A DNA stretch of 64,000 bases from Parahaliea aestuarii (GCF_008064635.1 NZ_VRYZ01000008.1:124001-188000), one strand, 5' to 3'; counted from the first letter of the stretch, positions 35,928-47,090 are shown. Numbers and translations: made by a program. Notes: a model not told the origin generated them from the letters alone.

Positions 35928-37283
35928 TTAAAGGCGTGCGAAATCGTTATACAGGGCCAGCGCCATGATCGAGAGGACCAGGAACAGACCCAGTTGATAC
36001 CCCAAAACTTGTATTTTCTCTGGTACGGGGCGCCCGGCCAGCAGCTCCACGGTGTAGTACAGGAGATGCCCACCATCCAGCACCGGGATCGGCAACAGAT
36101 TGAGAACACCCAGACTGACGCTGAGCAAAGCCAGGAAGCTGATATAGGACTCCAGGCCCGACTTGGCGGACGCGGTGGCCACTTTAGCAATGGTGATGGG
36201 GCCACTCAAGTTTTTTGGCGAGATCAGCCCCTGCAGCATTTTCTTGATGGAATTAAGGGTAAATACCGTCAGATCGGCGGTGCGCTGCACGCCGGCCCCC
36301 AGTGCTTCCAGCGGACCGCGGGAAAAAGTGCGCACCAGTTCCGGGGGCATGTCCGGGACCACCACTGCCACACCCACCCGACCAAAGGCCTCGCCGTCCT
36401 CGTCGAGAATGCGCTCAGGGGTAATGCTGGTGGTTTGGCGGCTGTCGCCTCGCTGCACCTGCAGCTCGATGGACTGACCCGGGCGCGCCCGCACGTACTC
36501 GACCCAGTCCTGCCACAGGGGCATGGCGATACCGTCGGCGCTGAGCACCCGATCACCGCTTTGCAGGCCGGCGCGCTCAGCGGGGCTGTCGGGGGTAATT
36601 TCGCCCACTACGGGGAGGATGTCCGGGGTGTACATGGTGAGGCCGAGGCCGCCGAAGAGATCGGGCTGCTCCTGGTCTGCCAGCCACTCGCTGACGATGG
36701 CCTCGGACTCGTAGATGACGTCGGAGTCGGGGTATTTCACCGCGAAGGCGATGGCGCCGCTATCGCCGATGCGATCCAGTAACTGGAAGTTCACCGCCTG
36801 CCAGGTGGGGGTTTCGCGGCCGTCCACCGCGACGATTTCCTGGCCCACCTCAAGGCCGGCCACGTCGGCGACGGAGCCGGGCTTGACCTCGCCAATGACC
36901 GGCGCAAAGCCACTCTCCCCCGCCATGAACAGGCACCAGAAGGCGACAATGGCCAGGGCAAAGTTGGCCAGTGGGCCGGCCGCCACCACGGCGATACGCT
37001 GCAGTACCGGCTTGCGGTTGAAGGCCTGGTGCTGCTCCGCCGGATCGACGTCGCCCTCCCGCTCGTCCAGCATTTTTACATAGCCGCCGAGCGGTATCGC
37101 CGCCACGCTGTACTCGGTGCCCTGGCGGTCGCGCCAGGTCCACAGGGATTTGCCGAAGCCGATGGAAAAGCGCAGTACCTTGACCCCGCAGCGGCGGGCC
37201 ACCCAGAAGTGCCCGTACTCGTGCACGGCCACCAGCACGGCGAGGGTGGCCAGGGTAATGGCGATTGTGTACAGCAGATCCAT
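35928..37283 (-). CDS. rseP: RIP metalloprotease RseP
   Basis: A 451-residue inner-membrane site-2 protease. The zinc motif HEYGH is in the first helix and the third ligand is in PIPVLDGGHLL. Two PDZ domains lie between them (GFAPVIGEVKPGSVADVAGLE; ITPDSPAERAGLQSGD). It cuts anti-sigma factor RseA in the envelope stress response. Its ATG overlaps the dxr stop (ATGA). Confidence 0.97.
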   Translation of the reverse strand: MDLLYTIAITLATLAVLVAVHEYGHFWVARRCGVKVLRFSIGFGKSLWTWRDRQGTEYSVAAIPLGGYVKMLDEREGDVDPAEQHQAFNRKPVLQRIAVVAAGPLANFALAIVAFWCLFMAGESGFAPVIGEVKPGSVADVAGLEVGQEIVAVDGRETPTWQAVNFQLLDRIGDSGAIAFAVKYPDSDVIYESEAIVSEWLADQEQPDLFGGLGLTMYTPDILPVVGEITPDSPAERAGLQSGDRVLSADGIAMPLWQDWVEYVRARPGQSIELQVQRGDSRQTTSITPERILDEDGEAFGRVGVAVVVPDMPPELVRTFSRGPLEALGAGVQRTADLTVFTLNSIKKMLQGLISPKNLSGPITIAKVATASAKSGLESYISFLALLSVSLGVLNLLPIPVLDGGHLLYYTVELLAGRPVPEKIQVLGYQLGLFLVLSIMALALYNDFARL

Positions 37284-38476
37284 CAGTGTTTCCGTTTCCC
37301 CACAAGGGTGTGCGCACAGGCTCGCGCCTGCGCGTCAGCAGATTCGACCACAGCCAGCGAGTCGGGTTCAACTACCGGGATGTCGGCCAGGGTCTGCTCG
37401 ATAATCGCCGGGATGGTGTCGAAGCCGATGCGCCCGTCGAGAAAGGCGGCCACGGCCACTTCGTTGGCGGCATTGCAGACCGCCATGGCGGTACCGCCGG
37501 CACTGACCGCCTCGCGCGCCAACCGCAGACAGGGAAAGCGCCCGGTATCGGGGGCCTCAAAGTCGAGACGACCCTGGGCGATCAGGTCCAGCGGCGCCAC
37601 GCCGGCGTCGATACGCTCGGGCCAGGCCAGACCGTAGGCAATGGGTGTACGCATGTCGGGGTTGCCGAGCTGAGCGAGCACCGAGCCATCATCGTACTGC
37701 ACCATGGAGTGCACAATACTCTGGGGGTGCACCACCACCTCGACCTGCTCCGCCGGCAAATCAAACAGCCAGCAGGCCTCAATCAGCTCCAGCCCCTTGT
37801 TCATCAGGGTGGCTGAGTCCACCGATATCTTGCGCCCCATATCCCAGTTGGGGTGGGCGCAGGCCTGCTCCGGTGTGGCGGCCGCAATCTGCGCGGCACT
37901 CCAGGTGCGGAAGGGGCCGCCAGAGGCGGTCAGCAGCACTTTACTGACACCGGCGCGACCCGGGCGACCGCCGCGATCCACCGGCAGGCACTGAAAAATA
38001 GCGTTGTGTTCACTGTCGATCGGCAGCAGCAGAGCGCCGGACTGGTGCACAGCATCCATGAACAGGTGCCCCGCCATCACCAGCGACTCCTTGTTGGCCA
38101 GCAGCACCCGCTTGCCCGCCCGGGCCGCCGCCAGCGCCGAGGGCAGACCGGCTGCGCCAACCACCGCGGCCATGACCGCATCCACCGACGCGTCAGTGGC
38201 GATGCGCAGCAATCCTTCCTCACCCTGCAATACCGTGGTGCCCAACTCGGCGGGCAGGCTACTGCGCAACTGCTCGGCGCTATCGGGACACATCATCACC
38301 GCGTATTCCGGGCGATGGGCGAGGCACTGTTCGCGCAGGGCATCCACCGAGGTATTGGCGGCCAGCGCCCAGGCCCGATAGCGATCAGGGTGGCGAGCGA
38401 TGACGTCGAGGGTGCTGACCCCAATGGAACCGGTAGAACCCAGCACCGACACGGCCTGTTGCGCAAACTGACTCAT
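37283..38476 (-). CDS. dxr: 1-deoxy-D-xylulose 5-phosphate reductoisomerase
   Basis: A 397-residue enzyme of the MEP isoprenoid pathway. The start at MSQFAQQ is chosen because the NADPH site GSTGSIG follows at once. [12 protein letters not shown] and [13 protein letters not shown] are active-site and metal regions. It supplies isoprenoids used by UppS, encoded two genes upstream. Confidence 0.97.
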   Translation of the reverse strand: MSQFAQQAVSVLGSTGSIGVSTLDVIARHPDRYRAWALAANTSVDALREQCLAHRPEYAVMMCPDSAEQLRSSLPAELGTTVLQGEEGLLRIATDASVDAVMAAVVGAAGLPSALAAARAGKRVLLANKESLVMAGHLFMDAVHQSGALLLPIDSEHNAIFQCLPVDRGGRPGRAGVSKVLLTASGGPFRTWSAAQIAAATPEQACAHPNWDMGRKISVDSATLMNKGLELIEACWLFDLPAEQVEVVVHPQSIVHSMVQYDDGSVLAQLGNPDMRTPIAYGLAWPERIDAGVAPLDLIAQGRLDFEAPDTGRFPCLRLAREAVSAGGTAMAVCNAANEVAVAAFLDGRIGFDTIPAIIEQTLADIPVVEPDSLAVVESADAQARACAHTLVGKRKH

Positions 38477-38483
38477 AGAATGC

Positions 38484-39320
38484 TTACCAGCCTGCCAGCA
38501 GCAGGCCAAGGGCAAATACCGGAGCGGCACCGCAGATACTGTCCAGGCGATCCAGTACACCGCCGTGTCCGGGCAGGATGGAACCGCTGTCTTTCACGCC
38601 GCATTCGCGCTTGACCATACTGACGGCAAGATCGCCCACCACCGAAGCGAGGGCGGTGCACAGGGTCACAAAAATGACCGCCATCAGAGTGACATGTGCC
38701 ATCTGCGGCGGCAGCAGGTACCAGAACACGACGGCCAGCAGCAAGGCCGAGGCCATGCCGCCCCAGAAGCCTTCCCAGGTCTTGGCGGGACTGACCGCGG
38801 CTGCCAGTTTGTGGCGACCGAAGGTCTTGCCGGCAAAGTAGGCGCCGATATCCGCCGCCGCCACCACCAACACCATGCACACCATCAGGATGCCGCCACG
38901 GGGAAAGGTCAGCAGGTAGACTGCTGCCACCCAGGCGAAGGACATCACCAGCAGGCCCATAATGCTGCGGGCGGGGACGCTGCCCCAGAGTACGGCGCTG
39001 GCTGGATAGCCCTTGACCCACAACAGCAGAAATGACCACCACAGGCAACCCAGGCCCAGTATCGGCTGGACATCGCCTGGCTCCGGCTGCTGTCCCAGAC
39101 CACAATAGACATAGAGTCCGGCCAGCACGCCCAGGTTGAGCAGGACGTAGAGGCCGCGCGCCGGTGCCGGACGCCAGCCCGCCAGCGGCGCCCACTCCCA
39201 GGCACCCAGTGACACCACCAGGGCAAAGAACAGCGCCAGCCCGGGCAGCGGCAGAAAGGCCATCGCCGCCAGGAACAGGGCCGCCATGACCAGCGCGGTA
39301 AAAACCCGCTGCCTAAGCAT
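38484..39320 (-). CDS. cdsA: Phosphatidate cytidylyltransferase
   Basis: A 278-residue membrane enzyme that makes CDP-diacylglycerol. The start ([16 protein letters not shown]) overlaps the uppS end by 8 bp. Eight or so helices and the family signature near the end ([21 protein letters not shown]) with conserved acids are present. Confidence 0.96.
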   Translation of the reverse strand: MLRQRVFTALVMAALFLAAMAFLPLPGLALFFALVVSLGAWEWAPLAGWRPAPARGLYVLLNLGVLAGLYVYCGLGQQPEPGDVQPILGLGCLWWSFLLLWVKGYPASAVLWGSVPARSIMGLLVMSFAWVAAVYLLTFPRGGILMVCMVLVVAAADIGAYFAGKTFGRHKLAAAVSPAKTWEGFWGGMASALLLAVVFWYLLPPQMAHVTLMAVIFVTLCTALASVVGDLAVSMVKRECGVKDSGSILPGHGGVLDRLDSICGAAPVFALGLLLAGW

Positions 39321-40092
39321 CACCGCCTCCGGCGACCAGGTCCCCGGGAGAACGCAGACCAAAGCGACGCTCGCGCCGGCTGTAGTCCGCCAGGGCGCGG
39401 GCAAACTCCAGCTCGCCGAAGTCCGGCCACAGGGTATTGGTGAAATAGAGTTCGCTGTAGGCAAACTGCCACAGCATGAAATTGCTGATACGGGCATCGC
39501 CCCCGGTGCGGATACACAGATCCGGCGCCGGCAGGTCAGCCACCGCCATGTGCGCTGCCAGGTGCTCGGGCGTCACGGCGTCTGCGGCAAGCTCGCCGCG
39601 CTGTACCTGCTCAGCCACTTTGCCGGCCGCCTGAGCGATATCCCACTGGCCGCCGTAATCGACGGCGATCACCATGGTCGCGGCGCTGTTGTTACAGGTA
39701 AGTTGTTCGGACTGGCGCATCAGGCGCTGCAGGCGCTCGCTGAATCGGTCGCGACGGCCGATAAAGCGCAGACAGACATTGTCCCGGTCAAGTTCGCGCA
39801 CCTCGTTGCGCAGGTAGCGCGACAGCAGGGCCAGCAACGCACGCACCTCGGGCTGGGGGCGCCCCCAGTTCTCGCTGGAAAACGCGAACAGGGTCAGCAC
39901 CTGCACACCGGTGTCGCGGCAGGCGCGCAGCACGCCCCGCACCGCTTCAACCCCGGCGCGGTGGCCGGCGGGCCCGGGGACGCCGTTGCGACGAGCCCAG
40001 CGGTTGTTGCCGTCCATGATGATGGCAACGTGGCGGGGAACAACCTGGTCTGCTGCGGAACTCCCCTTCCCAGACCCCTCAACTGTAGACAT
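39313..40092 (-). CDS. uppS: Undecaprenyl diphosphate synthase
   Basis: A 259-residue cis-prenyltransferase that makes the C55 carrier for peptidoglycan. HVAIIMDGNNRWARRNG carries the catalytic Asp; LTLFAFSSENW and the C-terminal DLCIRTGGDARISNFMLWQ are signatures. The N-terminus has about 15 extra residues. Confidence 0.97.
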   Translation of the reverse strand: MSTVEGSGKGSSAADQVVPRHVAIIMDGNNRWARRNGVPGPAGHRAGVEAVRGVLRACRDTGVQVLTLFAFSSENWGRPQPEVRALLALLSRYLRNEVRELDRDNVCLRFIGRRDRFSERLQRLMRQSEQLTCNNSAATMVIAVDYGGQWDIAQAAGKVAEQVQRGELAADAVTPEHLAAHMAVADLPAPDLCIRTGGDARISNFMLWQFAYSELYFTNTLWPDFGELEFARALADYSRRERRFGLRSPGDLVAGGGDA

Positions 40093-40104
40093 GGACGCGA
40101 TGGC

Positions 40105-40662
40105 TTAGATTTCCATCAGGTCTTCTTCTTTGGTGGAGAGCATGGACTCCACCTTGGCGATGTATTGGTCGGTCAGCTTCTGCACCACATCCTGGCCGCG
40201 GCGCTCGTCGTCCTCGCTGATTTCCTTTTCCTTCACCATTTCCTTCAGCATGGCCATGGCATCGCGGCGGGCGTTGCGCACCGATACCCGCGCCGCTTCC
40301 GCTTCGGACCGCGCCTGACGGATGTAACCCTTGCGGGTTTCCTCGGTCAGCATGGGCATGGGAATGCGGATCACCTCGCCGGCGGTCGCCGGGTTGAGGC
40401 CCAGATCCGACTTGTAGATGGCCTTCTCGATGTCGGGAATCATGCTTCTGTCCCAGGCAGTCAGCACCAGGGTACGGGCGTCTTCCACGTTGACATTGGC
40501 GACCTGGTTGAGAGGTGTCTCGGCGCCGTAGTAGGTCACTTTCAGGCCGTCCAGCAGACTGGGGTGGGCGCGCCCGGTGCGGATTTTGTTGAAGTTGTGG
40601 GTCAGCGCTTCCAGGCTTTTGTCCATGCGCTCAGCGGCTTCGGACTTGATATCTTCAATCAT
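40105..40662 (-). CDS. frr: Ribosome recycling factor
   Basis: A 185-residue tRNA-shaped factor that splits the ribosome after termination. Motifs [16 protein letters not shown] and the C-terminal helix [17 protein letters not shown] are standard, as is its length. Confidence 0.97.
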   Translation of the reverse strand: MIEDIKSEAAERMDKSLEALTHNFNKIRTGRAHPSLLDGLKVTYYGAETPLNQVANVNVEDARTLVLTAWDRSMIPDIEKAIYKSDLGLNPATAGEVIRIPMPMLTEETRKGYIRQARSEAEAARVSVRNARRDAMAMLKEMVKEKEISEDDERRGQDVVQKLTDQYIAKVESMLSTKEEDLMEI

Positions 40663-40695
40663 GTTTCTCTCCTTTTTATGCCTTGCTGCCGGGTG

Positions 40696-41421
40696 CTACT
40701 CGATCAGAGTGCCGTCCTGGCCACCGCGAACGATGTTCAGCAGCGCGCCGGGCTTCTCCATCTCGAATACCCGCACCGGCATATTGTGGTCCCGACACAG
40801 ACAGATTGCCGTCAGGTCCATCACTTCCAGTTTCTTGTCCAGCACCTCATCGTAACTGAGGCGGTCGTATTTCACCGCATCCGGGTCCTTGAAGGGATCG
40901 GCAGAGTAAACCCCGTCCACCTTGGTCGCCTTCAGCACCAGTTCGGCTTCCACTTCGATGCCGCGCAGGCAGGCGGAAGAATCCGTAGTGAAGAAGGGGT
41001 TACCGGTACCGGCGCTGAAGATCACCACATCGCCGTTGCCCAGGGCGCGAATCGCCTTGCGCCGGTCGTAGTGGTCCACCACGCCGCTCATGGGAATGGA
41101 AGACATGACCTGGGTGGCGATATTGGAGCGCTCCAGCGCATCGCGCAGGGCGAGGGCGTTCATCACAGTGGCGAGCATGCCCATGTGGTCGCCGGTCACC
41201 CGGTCGAGACCCGCTGCCTGCAGTGCCGCGCCGCGGAACAGGTTGCCACCGCCGACCACCAGCCCCACCTGCACCCCGATACCGACCAACTGGCCAATTT
41301 CCAGCGCCATGTGGTCGAGCACTTTGGGGTCGATCCCGAACCTTTCGGACCCGGTGAGGGCCTCACCGCTGAGTTTCAGCAGGATACGCTTGTACTTTTT
41401 GTCGCCTGAGCCTTGGGGCAT
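40696..41421 (-). CDS. pyrH: Uridylate kinase
   Basis: A 241-residue UMP kinase. [14 protein letters not shown] is the phosphate-binding start, [10 protein letters not shown] the UMP site, and [15 protein letters not shown] the nucleotide loop. It sits in the standard tsf-pyrH-frr order. Confidence 0.97.
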   Translation of the reverse strand: MPQGSGDKKYKRILLKLSGEALTGSERFGIDPKVLDHMALEIGQLVGIGVQVGLVVGGGNLFRGAALQAAGLDRVTGDHMGMLATVMNALALRDALERSNIATQVMSSIPMSGVVDHYDRRKAIRALGNGDVVIFSAGTGNPFFTTDSSACLRGIEVEAELVLKATKVDGVYSADPFKDPDAVKYDRLSYDEVLDKKLEVMDLTAICLCRDHNMPVRVFEMEKPGALLNIVRGGQDGTLIE

Positions 41422-41512
41422 GAATCTGGTCTCCTGAGCTGGGGGCGTATATTACAGGACATTAGTGTTACACCCCAGTGCTATTTGGCTGCGGCACGCT
41501 GCTCACGCAACG

Positions 41513-41537
41513 AAAAACGGGGCCTTCCGGCCCCGTT
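41513..41537 (-). terminator. Rho-independent terminator after tsf
   Basis: An 8-bp GC-rich stem (41517-41524 with 41529-41536) has a 4-nt loop and is followed on the minus strand by five T. It would separate rpsB-tsf from pyrH and the envelope genes. Confidence 0.88.
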
Positions 41538-41555
41538 CGAATCGTGCGCTGTGGC

Positions 41556-42413
41556 TCAGCCTTTCAGCTGCGCTGCCACCTCGTCGGCGAAGTCGACTTT
41601 CTCGACTTCGATACCTTCACCCACTTCAAAGCGGACGAAGGAAACCACTTCGGCACCGGCGCTGGCGACCAGCTTGCCAACCGTGGTGTCGGGGTCCTTG
41701 ACGAAGGCCTGCTCCACCAGGGAGTTTTCGGCCAGGAACTTCTTCACACGTCCGCCGATCATCTTCTCGATGATTTCAGCCGGCTTGCCGGACTCGGCGG
41801 CCTGGGCGGTGTAGATTTCCTTCTCCTTGGCAATGGTTTCTTCCGGCATGTCGGCCGGGGAAACCACGCGCGGATTAACCGCGGCAACGTGCATGGCAAC
41901 GTCTTTCGCCAGGTCCTGGTCGCCGCCTTTCAGCTCAACCAGTACCGCGATGCGGTTGTTGCCGTGCACATACTGGCCAACCACGCCGGCGTCGGCAGTG
42001 ATCAGCTCAACACGGCGAACGCCGATGTTTTCGCCAATTTTCTGCACCAGACCTTCGCGGTCGGATTCCAGTTCACCGGCCATCAGGGCGGCAACGTCGG
42101 TCTGCTTGCCGGCGAAAGCCGCTTCGGCAACCTTGTCGACAAAGGCCAGGAAGCCGGCATCGCGGGCGACGAAGTCGGTTTCGCTGTTCACTTCCAGCAC
42201 GATACCGTAGGAGCCGTCTTCAGCCACACGGGTGGCAACCACGCCGTCAGCGGCGGTGCGGCCAGCCTTCTTGGCGGCCTTCATGCCGCTGGACTTGCGC
42301 AGTTCTTCGATGGCTTTCTCAACATCGCCACCCGCTTCGGCCAGGGCTTTTTTACATTCAAGCAAGCCCAGTCCAGTGCGCTCGCGGAGTTCTTTAACCA
42401 GTGCTGCAGACAT
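41556..42413 (-). CDS. tsf: Elongation factor Ts
   Basis: A 285-residue GDP exchange factor for EF-Tu. [19 protein letters not shown] is the N-terminal domain that contacts EF-Tu; [17 protein letters not shown] is the core signature. It is separated from rpsB by 125 bp that hold a 7-bp GC hairpin without a T run, possibly adjusting the S2:Ts ratio. Confidence 0.97.
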   Translation of the reverse strand: MSAALVKELRERTGLGLLECKKALAEAGGDVEKAIEELRKSSGMKAAKKAGRTAADGVVATRVAEDGSYGIVLEVNSETDFVARDAGFLAFVDKVAEAAFAGKQTDVAALMAGELESDREGLVQKIGENIGVRRVELITADAGVVGQYVHGNNRIAVLVELKGGDQDLAKDVAMHVAAVNPRVVSPADMPEETIAKEKEIYTAQAAESGKPAEIIEKMIGGRVKKFLAENSLVEQAFVKDPDTTVGKLVASAGAEVVSFVRFEVGEGIEVEKVDFADEVAAQLKG

Positions 42414-42538
42414 AGTGTCCTCCTGCTAGTCCCCCTGGGGGGAAAATCTTTTCATGCGAAACATCCCCGCCTGACGTTGCCGCCACCGGGGATAATGAGG
42501 GGCCCCGGTGACAGTATCGTGACCGGGGCGGGCGGGGC

Positions 42539-43285
42539 TTACTCGGCGGCCGCTTCGGCAGCTTCTTCGACGAACTCGTCCTTGGTCACCACGGCCTCAC
42601 CGGATTCAGAGCGACCGGCGATACAGGCGTCGGCCACGGCGGTAACGTACAGCTTGATGGCGCGAATCGCGTCGTCGTTGCCGGGGATGACGTAGTCCAC
42701 GCCATCGGGGTTGGAGTTGGTGTCCACCACGCCGATCACGGGAATACCCAGCTTGTTGGCCTCGGAGATGGCGATGCGCTCGTGGTCAACATCAACCACG
42801 AACAGCGCGTCAGGCAGGCCGCCCATGTCCTTGATACCGCCGATGGAGCGCTCGAGCTTCTCCATGTCGCGGGAGCGCATCAGCGCTTCTTTCTTGGTCA
42901 GCTTGGCGAAGGTGCCGTCGGCCTGCTGGGCTTCCAGCTCGCGCAGACGCTTGATGGAGGCGCGGATGGTCTTGTAGTTGGTCAGCATGCCGCCGAGCCA
43001 GCGGTGGCTGACATAGGGCATGCCGGCGCGCTCCGCCTGCTCCTTGATGATCTTGCCGGCGGCACGCTTGGTGCCTACGAACATGATCTTGTTCTTGTTG
43101 CCAGCCATCTTCTTCACCAGCGTCAGCGCTTCGTTGAAGGCCGGCACGGTGTGCTCGAGGTTGATGATGTGGATCTTGTTACGGGCACCAAAGATGAACT
43201 TGCCCATCTTGGGGTTCCAGTAACGGGTCTGGTGACCAAAGTGTGCGCCCGCCTGCAGCAGGTCGCGCATGCTTACTTGCGACAT
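42539..43285 (-). CDS. rpsB: 30S ribosomal protein S2
   Basis: A 248-residue ribosomal protein. [20 protein letters not shown] at the start, [11 protein letters not shown], and the [17 protein letters not shown] region are standard. It is the first gene of its operon, preceded by a promoter and a structured leader. Confidence 0.98.
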   Translation of the reverse strand: MSQVSMRDLLQAGAHFGHQTRYWNPKMGKFIFGARNKIHIINLEHTVPAFNEALTLVKKMAGNKNKIMFVGTKRAAGKIIKEQAERAGMPYVSHRWLGGMLTNYKTIRASIKRLRELEAQQADGTFAKLTKKEALMRSRDMEKLERSIGGIKDMGGLPDALFVVDVDHERIAISEANKLGIPVIGVVDTNSNPDGVDYVIPGNDDAIRAIKLYVTAVADACIAGRSESGEAVVTKDEFVEEAAEAAAE

Positions 43286-43310
43286 AATAAATACCTTGTA
43301 TTTGGGTTAG

Positions 43311-43434
43311 TCCTCCACATATCCCCCGCCCCAAACCGGCGAACCGGCACCCTGGGAGAGGTTGCGATATGTGTGCGGCGTTAGTGTTTTCCCGCCAACG
43401 TCGACGCTCCCGGATAGAGAGGCCCCGCGGCGAG
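43311..43434 (-). ncRNA. rpsB 5' leader, likely S2 autoregulatory element
   Basis: On the minus strand the mRNA from about 43434 to the rpsB start has a long-range stem CACATATC/GATATGTG (43366-43373 with 43316-43323). Enclosed in it is CCGG-UUCG-CCGG (43336-43347), a stable UUCG tetraloop hairpin. The GGAGGA after the stem lies next to GATATGTG. Gammaproteobacterial rpsB leaders are known to be repressed by S2; this one has a similar arrangement. The regulatory role is inferred. Confidence 0.6.
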
Positions 43435-43440
43435 GCGCGC

Positions 43441-43469
43441 TTTATACCACAGTGACAGGCCAGGTTAAA
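43441..43469 (-). promoter_or_regulatory. rpsB promoter
   Basis: Read on the minus strand, TTTAAC (43464-43469), a 17-bp spacer and TATAAA (43441-43446). This puts the RNA start about 150 bp before rpsB. Confidence 0.65.
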
Positions 43470-43618
43470 GGCGAAACTGGCGCCAAATTGCCGATTCTGG
43501 CACCGGTCCTGCACTTTTGCCGACAGCTTGCGGTAGAATAGCGCCCCTCAGCCATCCTGGCGCGGCAAAGATACGCCCGGATTTCGGCACCAAAGTCTGT
43601 ATTTTCAATAGGTTAGAA

Positions 43619-44392
43619 ATGGCGGCATCCATCAAATCAGCGCAGGACTTCGAACATATGCGGGTCGCCGGCCGGCTCGCCGCGGAAGTACTGGAAATGA
43701 TCGAACCCATAGTGGAACCCGGTATCACCACCGGCGAACTGGACCGCATCTGCCACGAGCACATCACCCGTGTGCAGAACGCCATTCCCGCCTGCCTCGG
43801 CTACCACGGTTTCCCCCGCTCCATCTGTACTTCGATCAACGAGGTGGTGTGCCACGGCATCCCCTCAGACAGCAAAAAGCTGAAGAGCGGCGATATCGTC
43901 AATATCGATGTCACCGTGATCAAGGAGGGCTTCCACGGCGATACCAGCATCATGGTCATGGTGGGCGAGGTGCCGGAACACGCCCAGCGCCTGGTGCGGG
44001 TCACCCAGGAATGCCTGTACAAGGCACTGGACATCGTGCGCCCCGGCACCACTCTCGGCGATATCGGCCACGTCATACAGCAGCACGCCGAGAAAAACTA
44101 TTACTCGGTGGTGCGCGAGTACTGCGGCCACGGTATCGGTGAAGTCTTCCACGAAGACCCACAGGTGCTGCACTACGGTAAACCCGGAGCCGGCCTGGTG
44201 CTGGAGCCGGGCATGACCTTTACCATCGAACCGATGATCAATGCCGGTCGCCGCCACACCAAACTCAACCAGAAGGACGGCTGGACCGTGACCACCAAAG
44301 ACGGGCGCCTGTCCGCCCAGTGGGAGCACACCCTCGGGGTGACCGAGGACGGCTGCGAGATCTTCACCCGCCGCAGCAACGAAAGCTTCTGA
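43619..44392 (+). CDS. map: Methionine aminopeptidase, type I
   Basis: A 257-residue enzyme that trims N-terminal Met. Metal ligands are in VNIDVTVIKEGFHGDTS (two Asp), YCGHGIG (His), TIEPMI and WEHTLGVTEDG (Glu). The start at MAASIKS is preferred over upstream starts that enter the rpsB promoter region. It is divergent from rpsB, the classical arrangement. Confidence 0.96.
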   Translation: MAASIKSAQDFEHMRVAGRLAAEVLEMIEPIVEPGITTGELDRICHEHITRVQNAIPACLGYHGFPRSICTSINEVVCHGIPSDSKKLKSGDIVNIDVTVIKEGFHGDTSIMVMVGEVPEHAQRLVRVTQECLYKALDIVRPGTTLGDIGHVIQQHAEKNYYSVVREYCGHGIGEVFHEDPQVLHYGKPGAGLVLEPGMTFTIEPMINAGRRHTKLNQKDGWTVTTKDGRLSAQWEHTLGVTEDGCEIFTRRSNESF

Positions 44393-44408
44393 GGGAGAGC
44401 CAGCCCGC

Positions 44409-47075
44409 ATGACTGCCGCCACCCCCGCACTGCCCGAGGCAATGTTCGATGTGACGGCCTTTACCGCCGACCTCGAGGGCACCCAACCCATCCCCCGCTG
44501 CAAGGCGGCGCTGAAAAACGCCGGCGCCTACCTCGACGGGCAATTCCACGCCGGCGTCGAAGCGGGCGACCTGATCCGCCTGCGCGCCCGCTTCATGGAC
44601 GCTCTGCTTGGCACCCTCTGCGATTGCCAGCAGTGGCCGGAGCAGTTCGCCCTGGTGGCTGTGGGCGGTTACGGCCGCGGTGAACTGCACCCGCGCTCGG
44701 ACGTCGACATCCTGCTGCTGGTCGGCGACGACAGCGAGAGCTGTCGCGAACCCATCGAGTCCTTCCTGACCCTGCTCTGGGATATCGGCCTGGACGTCGG
44801 CCACAGTGTGCGCAGTGTGGCCGAGTGCCGCGATGCCGCCGCCAGTGACATCACCATCCTCACCAACCTGATGGAAGCCCGGGTAATTCGCGGTAGCGAG
44901 GCCCTGATGGCCGCTGTGTCGCAAGCTATCGCCCCGGACAATATGTGGCCGATCGGCGAGTTCTTCCGCGCCAAGATGGACGAGCAGCAGGCGCGGCACA
45001 ACAAGTACGCCGACACCGAATACAATCTCGAGCCCAATGTGAAGGGCTCCCCCGGAGGCCTGCGCGACCTGCAGGTGATCGGCTGGATCGCGGAGCGCCA
45101 CCTGGGTGTGGCGGGCATCGACGACATCCCCTCCGGCGAATTCCTCACCCCTGACGAACGGCGCATCCTGCAGCGCGGTCGCGAATTCATGTGGCGGGTG
45201 CGCTACGCCCTGCACATGGTCACCGGCCGCGAGGAGGACCGCCTGCTGTTCGATCACCAGCGTGCCCTGGCCGAACTGTGGGGCTTTGAGGACGGCGACA
45301 AGCTGGCGGTGGAGCAGTTCATGCAGCTCTACTATCGCTGGGCCCTGGCCCTGGGCCAGCTCAACGAAGTGCTGGTGCAGAATTTCGACCAGTCCATTCT
45401 CGCCGCCAGCGGCGACGACGAACTGCGCGAGATCAACGAGCGCTTCCGTACCCGCAACGGCTACCTGGAGGTCATCGACCCCAACCTGTTCCGGCAATAC
45501 CCGCCGGCCCTGCTGGAAGTGTTCCTGCTGGGGGCACAAGACAAGAGCATCCTCGGCATTGGCGCACCCACCATTCGCCTGATCCGCGACAATCGCCACC
45601 TGATTGACGACCATTTCCGCGCCGACCCGCGCAACCACCAGCTGTTCCTCGATATCCTGCGTTCGCCCTACAAAGTAACGCGCCAGCTGCGGCGCATGAC
45701 GCGCTACGGCATCCTCGGCACCTACCTGCCAGAGTTCGGGCGCATCGTCGGCCAGATGCAGCACGACCTGTTCCACGCCTACACCGTGGACGCCCACACC
45801 CTGGAAGTGATCCAGAACATGCGCCGCTTCCAGAAGGCGGATTTTGAAGAGCGCTTTCCGGTTTCAAGCCGGGTGGCACGGCGCCTGCCGAAAATCGAGT
45901 TGCTGTACATCGCCGGCCTCTACCACGACATCGGCAAGGGCCGCGGCGGCGACCACTCGGAGCTGGGTGCGGTGGATGCCGAGCGCTTCTGCCAGCAGCA
46001 CGGCCTGCTGCAGCGGGATACCAACCTGGTGGTGTGGCTGGTAAAGAATCACCTGCTGATGTCCGCCGTGGCCCAGCGCAAAGACATCTCCGATCCGGAA
46101 GTGATCCAGCAGTTTGCCCAGCATGTGGGAGACCAGCACCGCCTGGACTATCTGTTTGCGCTGACCGTGGCGGACATCAACGGCACCAACCCGAACCTGT
46201 GGAATGCCTGGCGCGGCAGCCTGCTGCGCCAGCTCTACACCGAGACCAAGCGCGCCCTGCGCCGGGGCCTGGAAAACCCGGTGGACAAGCAGGTGTGGAT
46301 CGACGAGGCCCGCAACGCCGCCATCGATATCCTCGAGTACCGGGGCTTCACCCTCGAAGAGCTGGACGAACTCTGGCAGGAGCGTGGCGAGGACTACTTT
46401 TTACGGGAACGCGCAGAGGATATCGCCTGGCACACCGAGGCCATCGCCGGTCATCACGACAAGAGCCAGCCGCTGGTGCTGATCCGCAGCTCCAATGATT
46501 CCAGCGTGGCCAACGCCACCCAGATATTTATCCACGCGGTCTACACGCCCCAGTTGTTCTCCCGGGTGTGCGCCGAGCTGGAACAGCTCGACCTGTCGGT
46601 GCACGACGCGCGCATCTACAACGCCAATGACAACATGACCCTGGATACCTTTTTCGTGCTGGATACCGACGGCGCCTCCATCGCCGAGGATGGCGCCCGC
46701 CTGCGCCATATCAAGGAGCACCTGTCCCGCAGCCTGGGCCAGGACGGTGGCAAGCCCAGCGTGGTGCAACGGCTGACTCCGCGGCAGATGAAGTCCTTCG
46801 CCATTCCCACCGAGACCCGCATGAGCGTGGACAGCATCAAGCACGTCAGCGTGCTGGAGGTGGCCTCGCCCGATCGCCCCGGCCTGCTGGCGCGCATCGG
46901 CCAGGTGTTCGTGGAGCAGGACGTGGTGCTACAGGCCGCCAAGATCCAGACCCTCGGCGAGCGGGTGGAAGACGTGTTCTTCATCACCGACGAGGACGAC
47001 CAGCCCATTACCGACCCGGCGCGCTGCGAGGCCATCCAGCAGGCCATCCGCGACCGTCTCGACAAACAGCTTTAA
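44409..47075 (+). CDS. glnD: Bifunctional uridylyltransferase/uridylyl-removing enzyme
   Basis: An 888-residue nitrogen sensor that modifies PII. The nucleotidyltransferase motif GGYGRGELHPRSDVDILLL is near residue 80; the HD domain (IAGLYHDIGKGRGGDHSELG) is near residue 500; two ACT domains at the end sense glutamine (the second starts LEVASPDRPGLLARIGQ). GGGAGAG lies before the ATG, 16 bp after map. Confidence 0.97.
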   Translation: MTAATPALPEAMFDVTAFTADLEGTQPIPRCKAALKNAGAYLDGQFHAGVEAGDLIRLRARFMDALLGTLCDCQQWPEQFALVAVGGYGRGELHPRSDVDILLLVGDDSESCREPIESFLTLLWDIGLDVGHSVRSVAECRDAAASDITILTNLMEARVIRGSEALMAAVSQAIAPDNMWPIGEFFRAKMDEQQARHNKYADTEYNLEPNVKGSPGGLRDLQVIGWIAERHLGVAGIDDIPSGEFLTPDERRILQRGREFMWRVRYALHMVTGREEDRLLFDHQRALAELWGFEDGDKLAVEQFMQLYYRWALALGQLNEVLVQNFDQSILAASGDDELREINERFRTRNGYLEVIDPNLFRQYPPALLEVFLLGAQDKSILGIGAPTIRLIRDNRHLIDDHFRADPRNHQLFLDILRSPYKVTRQLRRMTRYGILGTYLPEFGRIVGQMQHDLFHAYTVDAHTLEVIQNMRRFQKADFEERFPVSSRVARRLPKIELLYIAGLYHDIGKGRGGDHSELGAVDAERFCQQHGLLQRDTNLVVWLVKNHLLMSAVAQRKDISDPEVIQQFAQHVGDQHRLDYLFALTVADINGTNPNLWNAWRGSLLRQLYTETKRALRRGLENPVDKQVWIDEARNAAIDILEYRGFTLEELDELWQERGEDYFLRERAEDIAWHTEAIAGHHDKSQPLVLIRSSNDSSVANATQIFIHAVYTPQLFSRVCAELEQLDLSVHDARIYNANDNMTLDTFFVLDTDGASIAEDGARLRHIKEHLSRSLGQDGGKPSVVQRLTPRQMKSFAIPTETRMSVDSIKHVSVLEVASPDRPGLLARIGQVFVEQDVVLQAAKIQTLGERVEDVFFITDEDDQPITDPARCEAIQQAIRDRLDKQL

Positions 47076-47090
47076 ACAGGCTCCGCCACG

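Noticed and set aside
33224-36205. Longer BamA start reaching into rseP
   Set aside because: The extra residues are a shadow of rseP; the signal peptide begins after the GTG at 35863.
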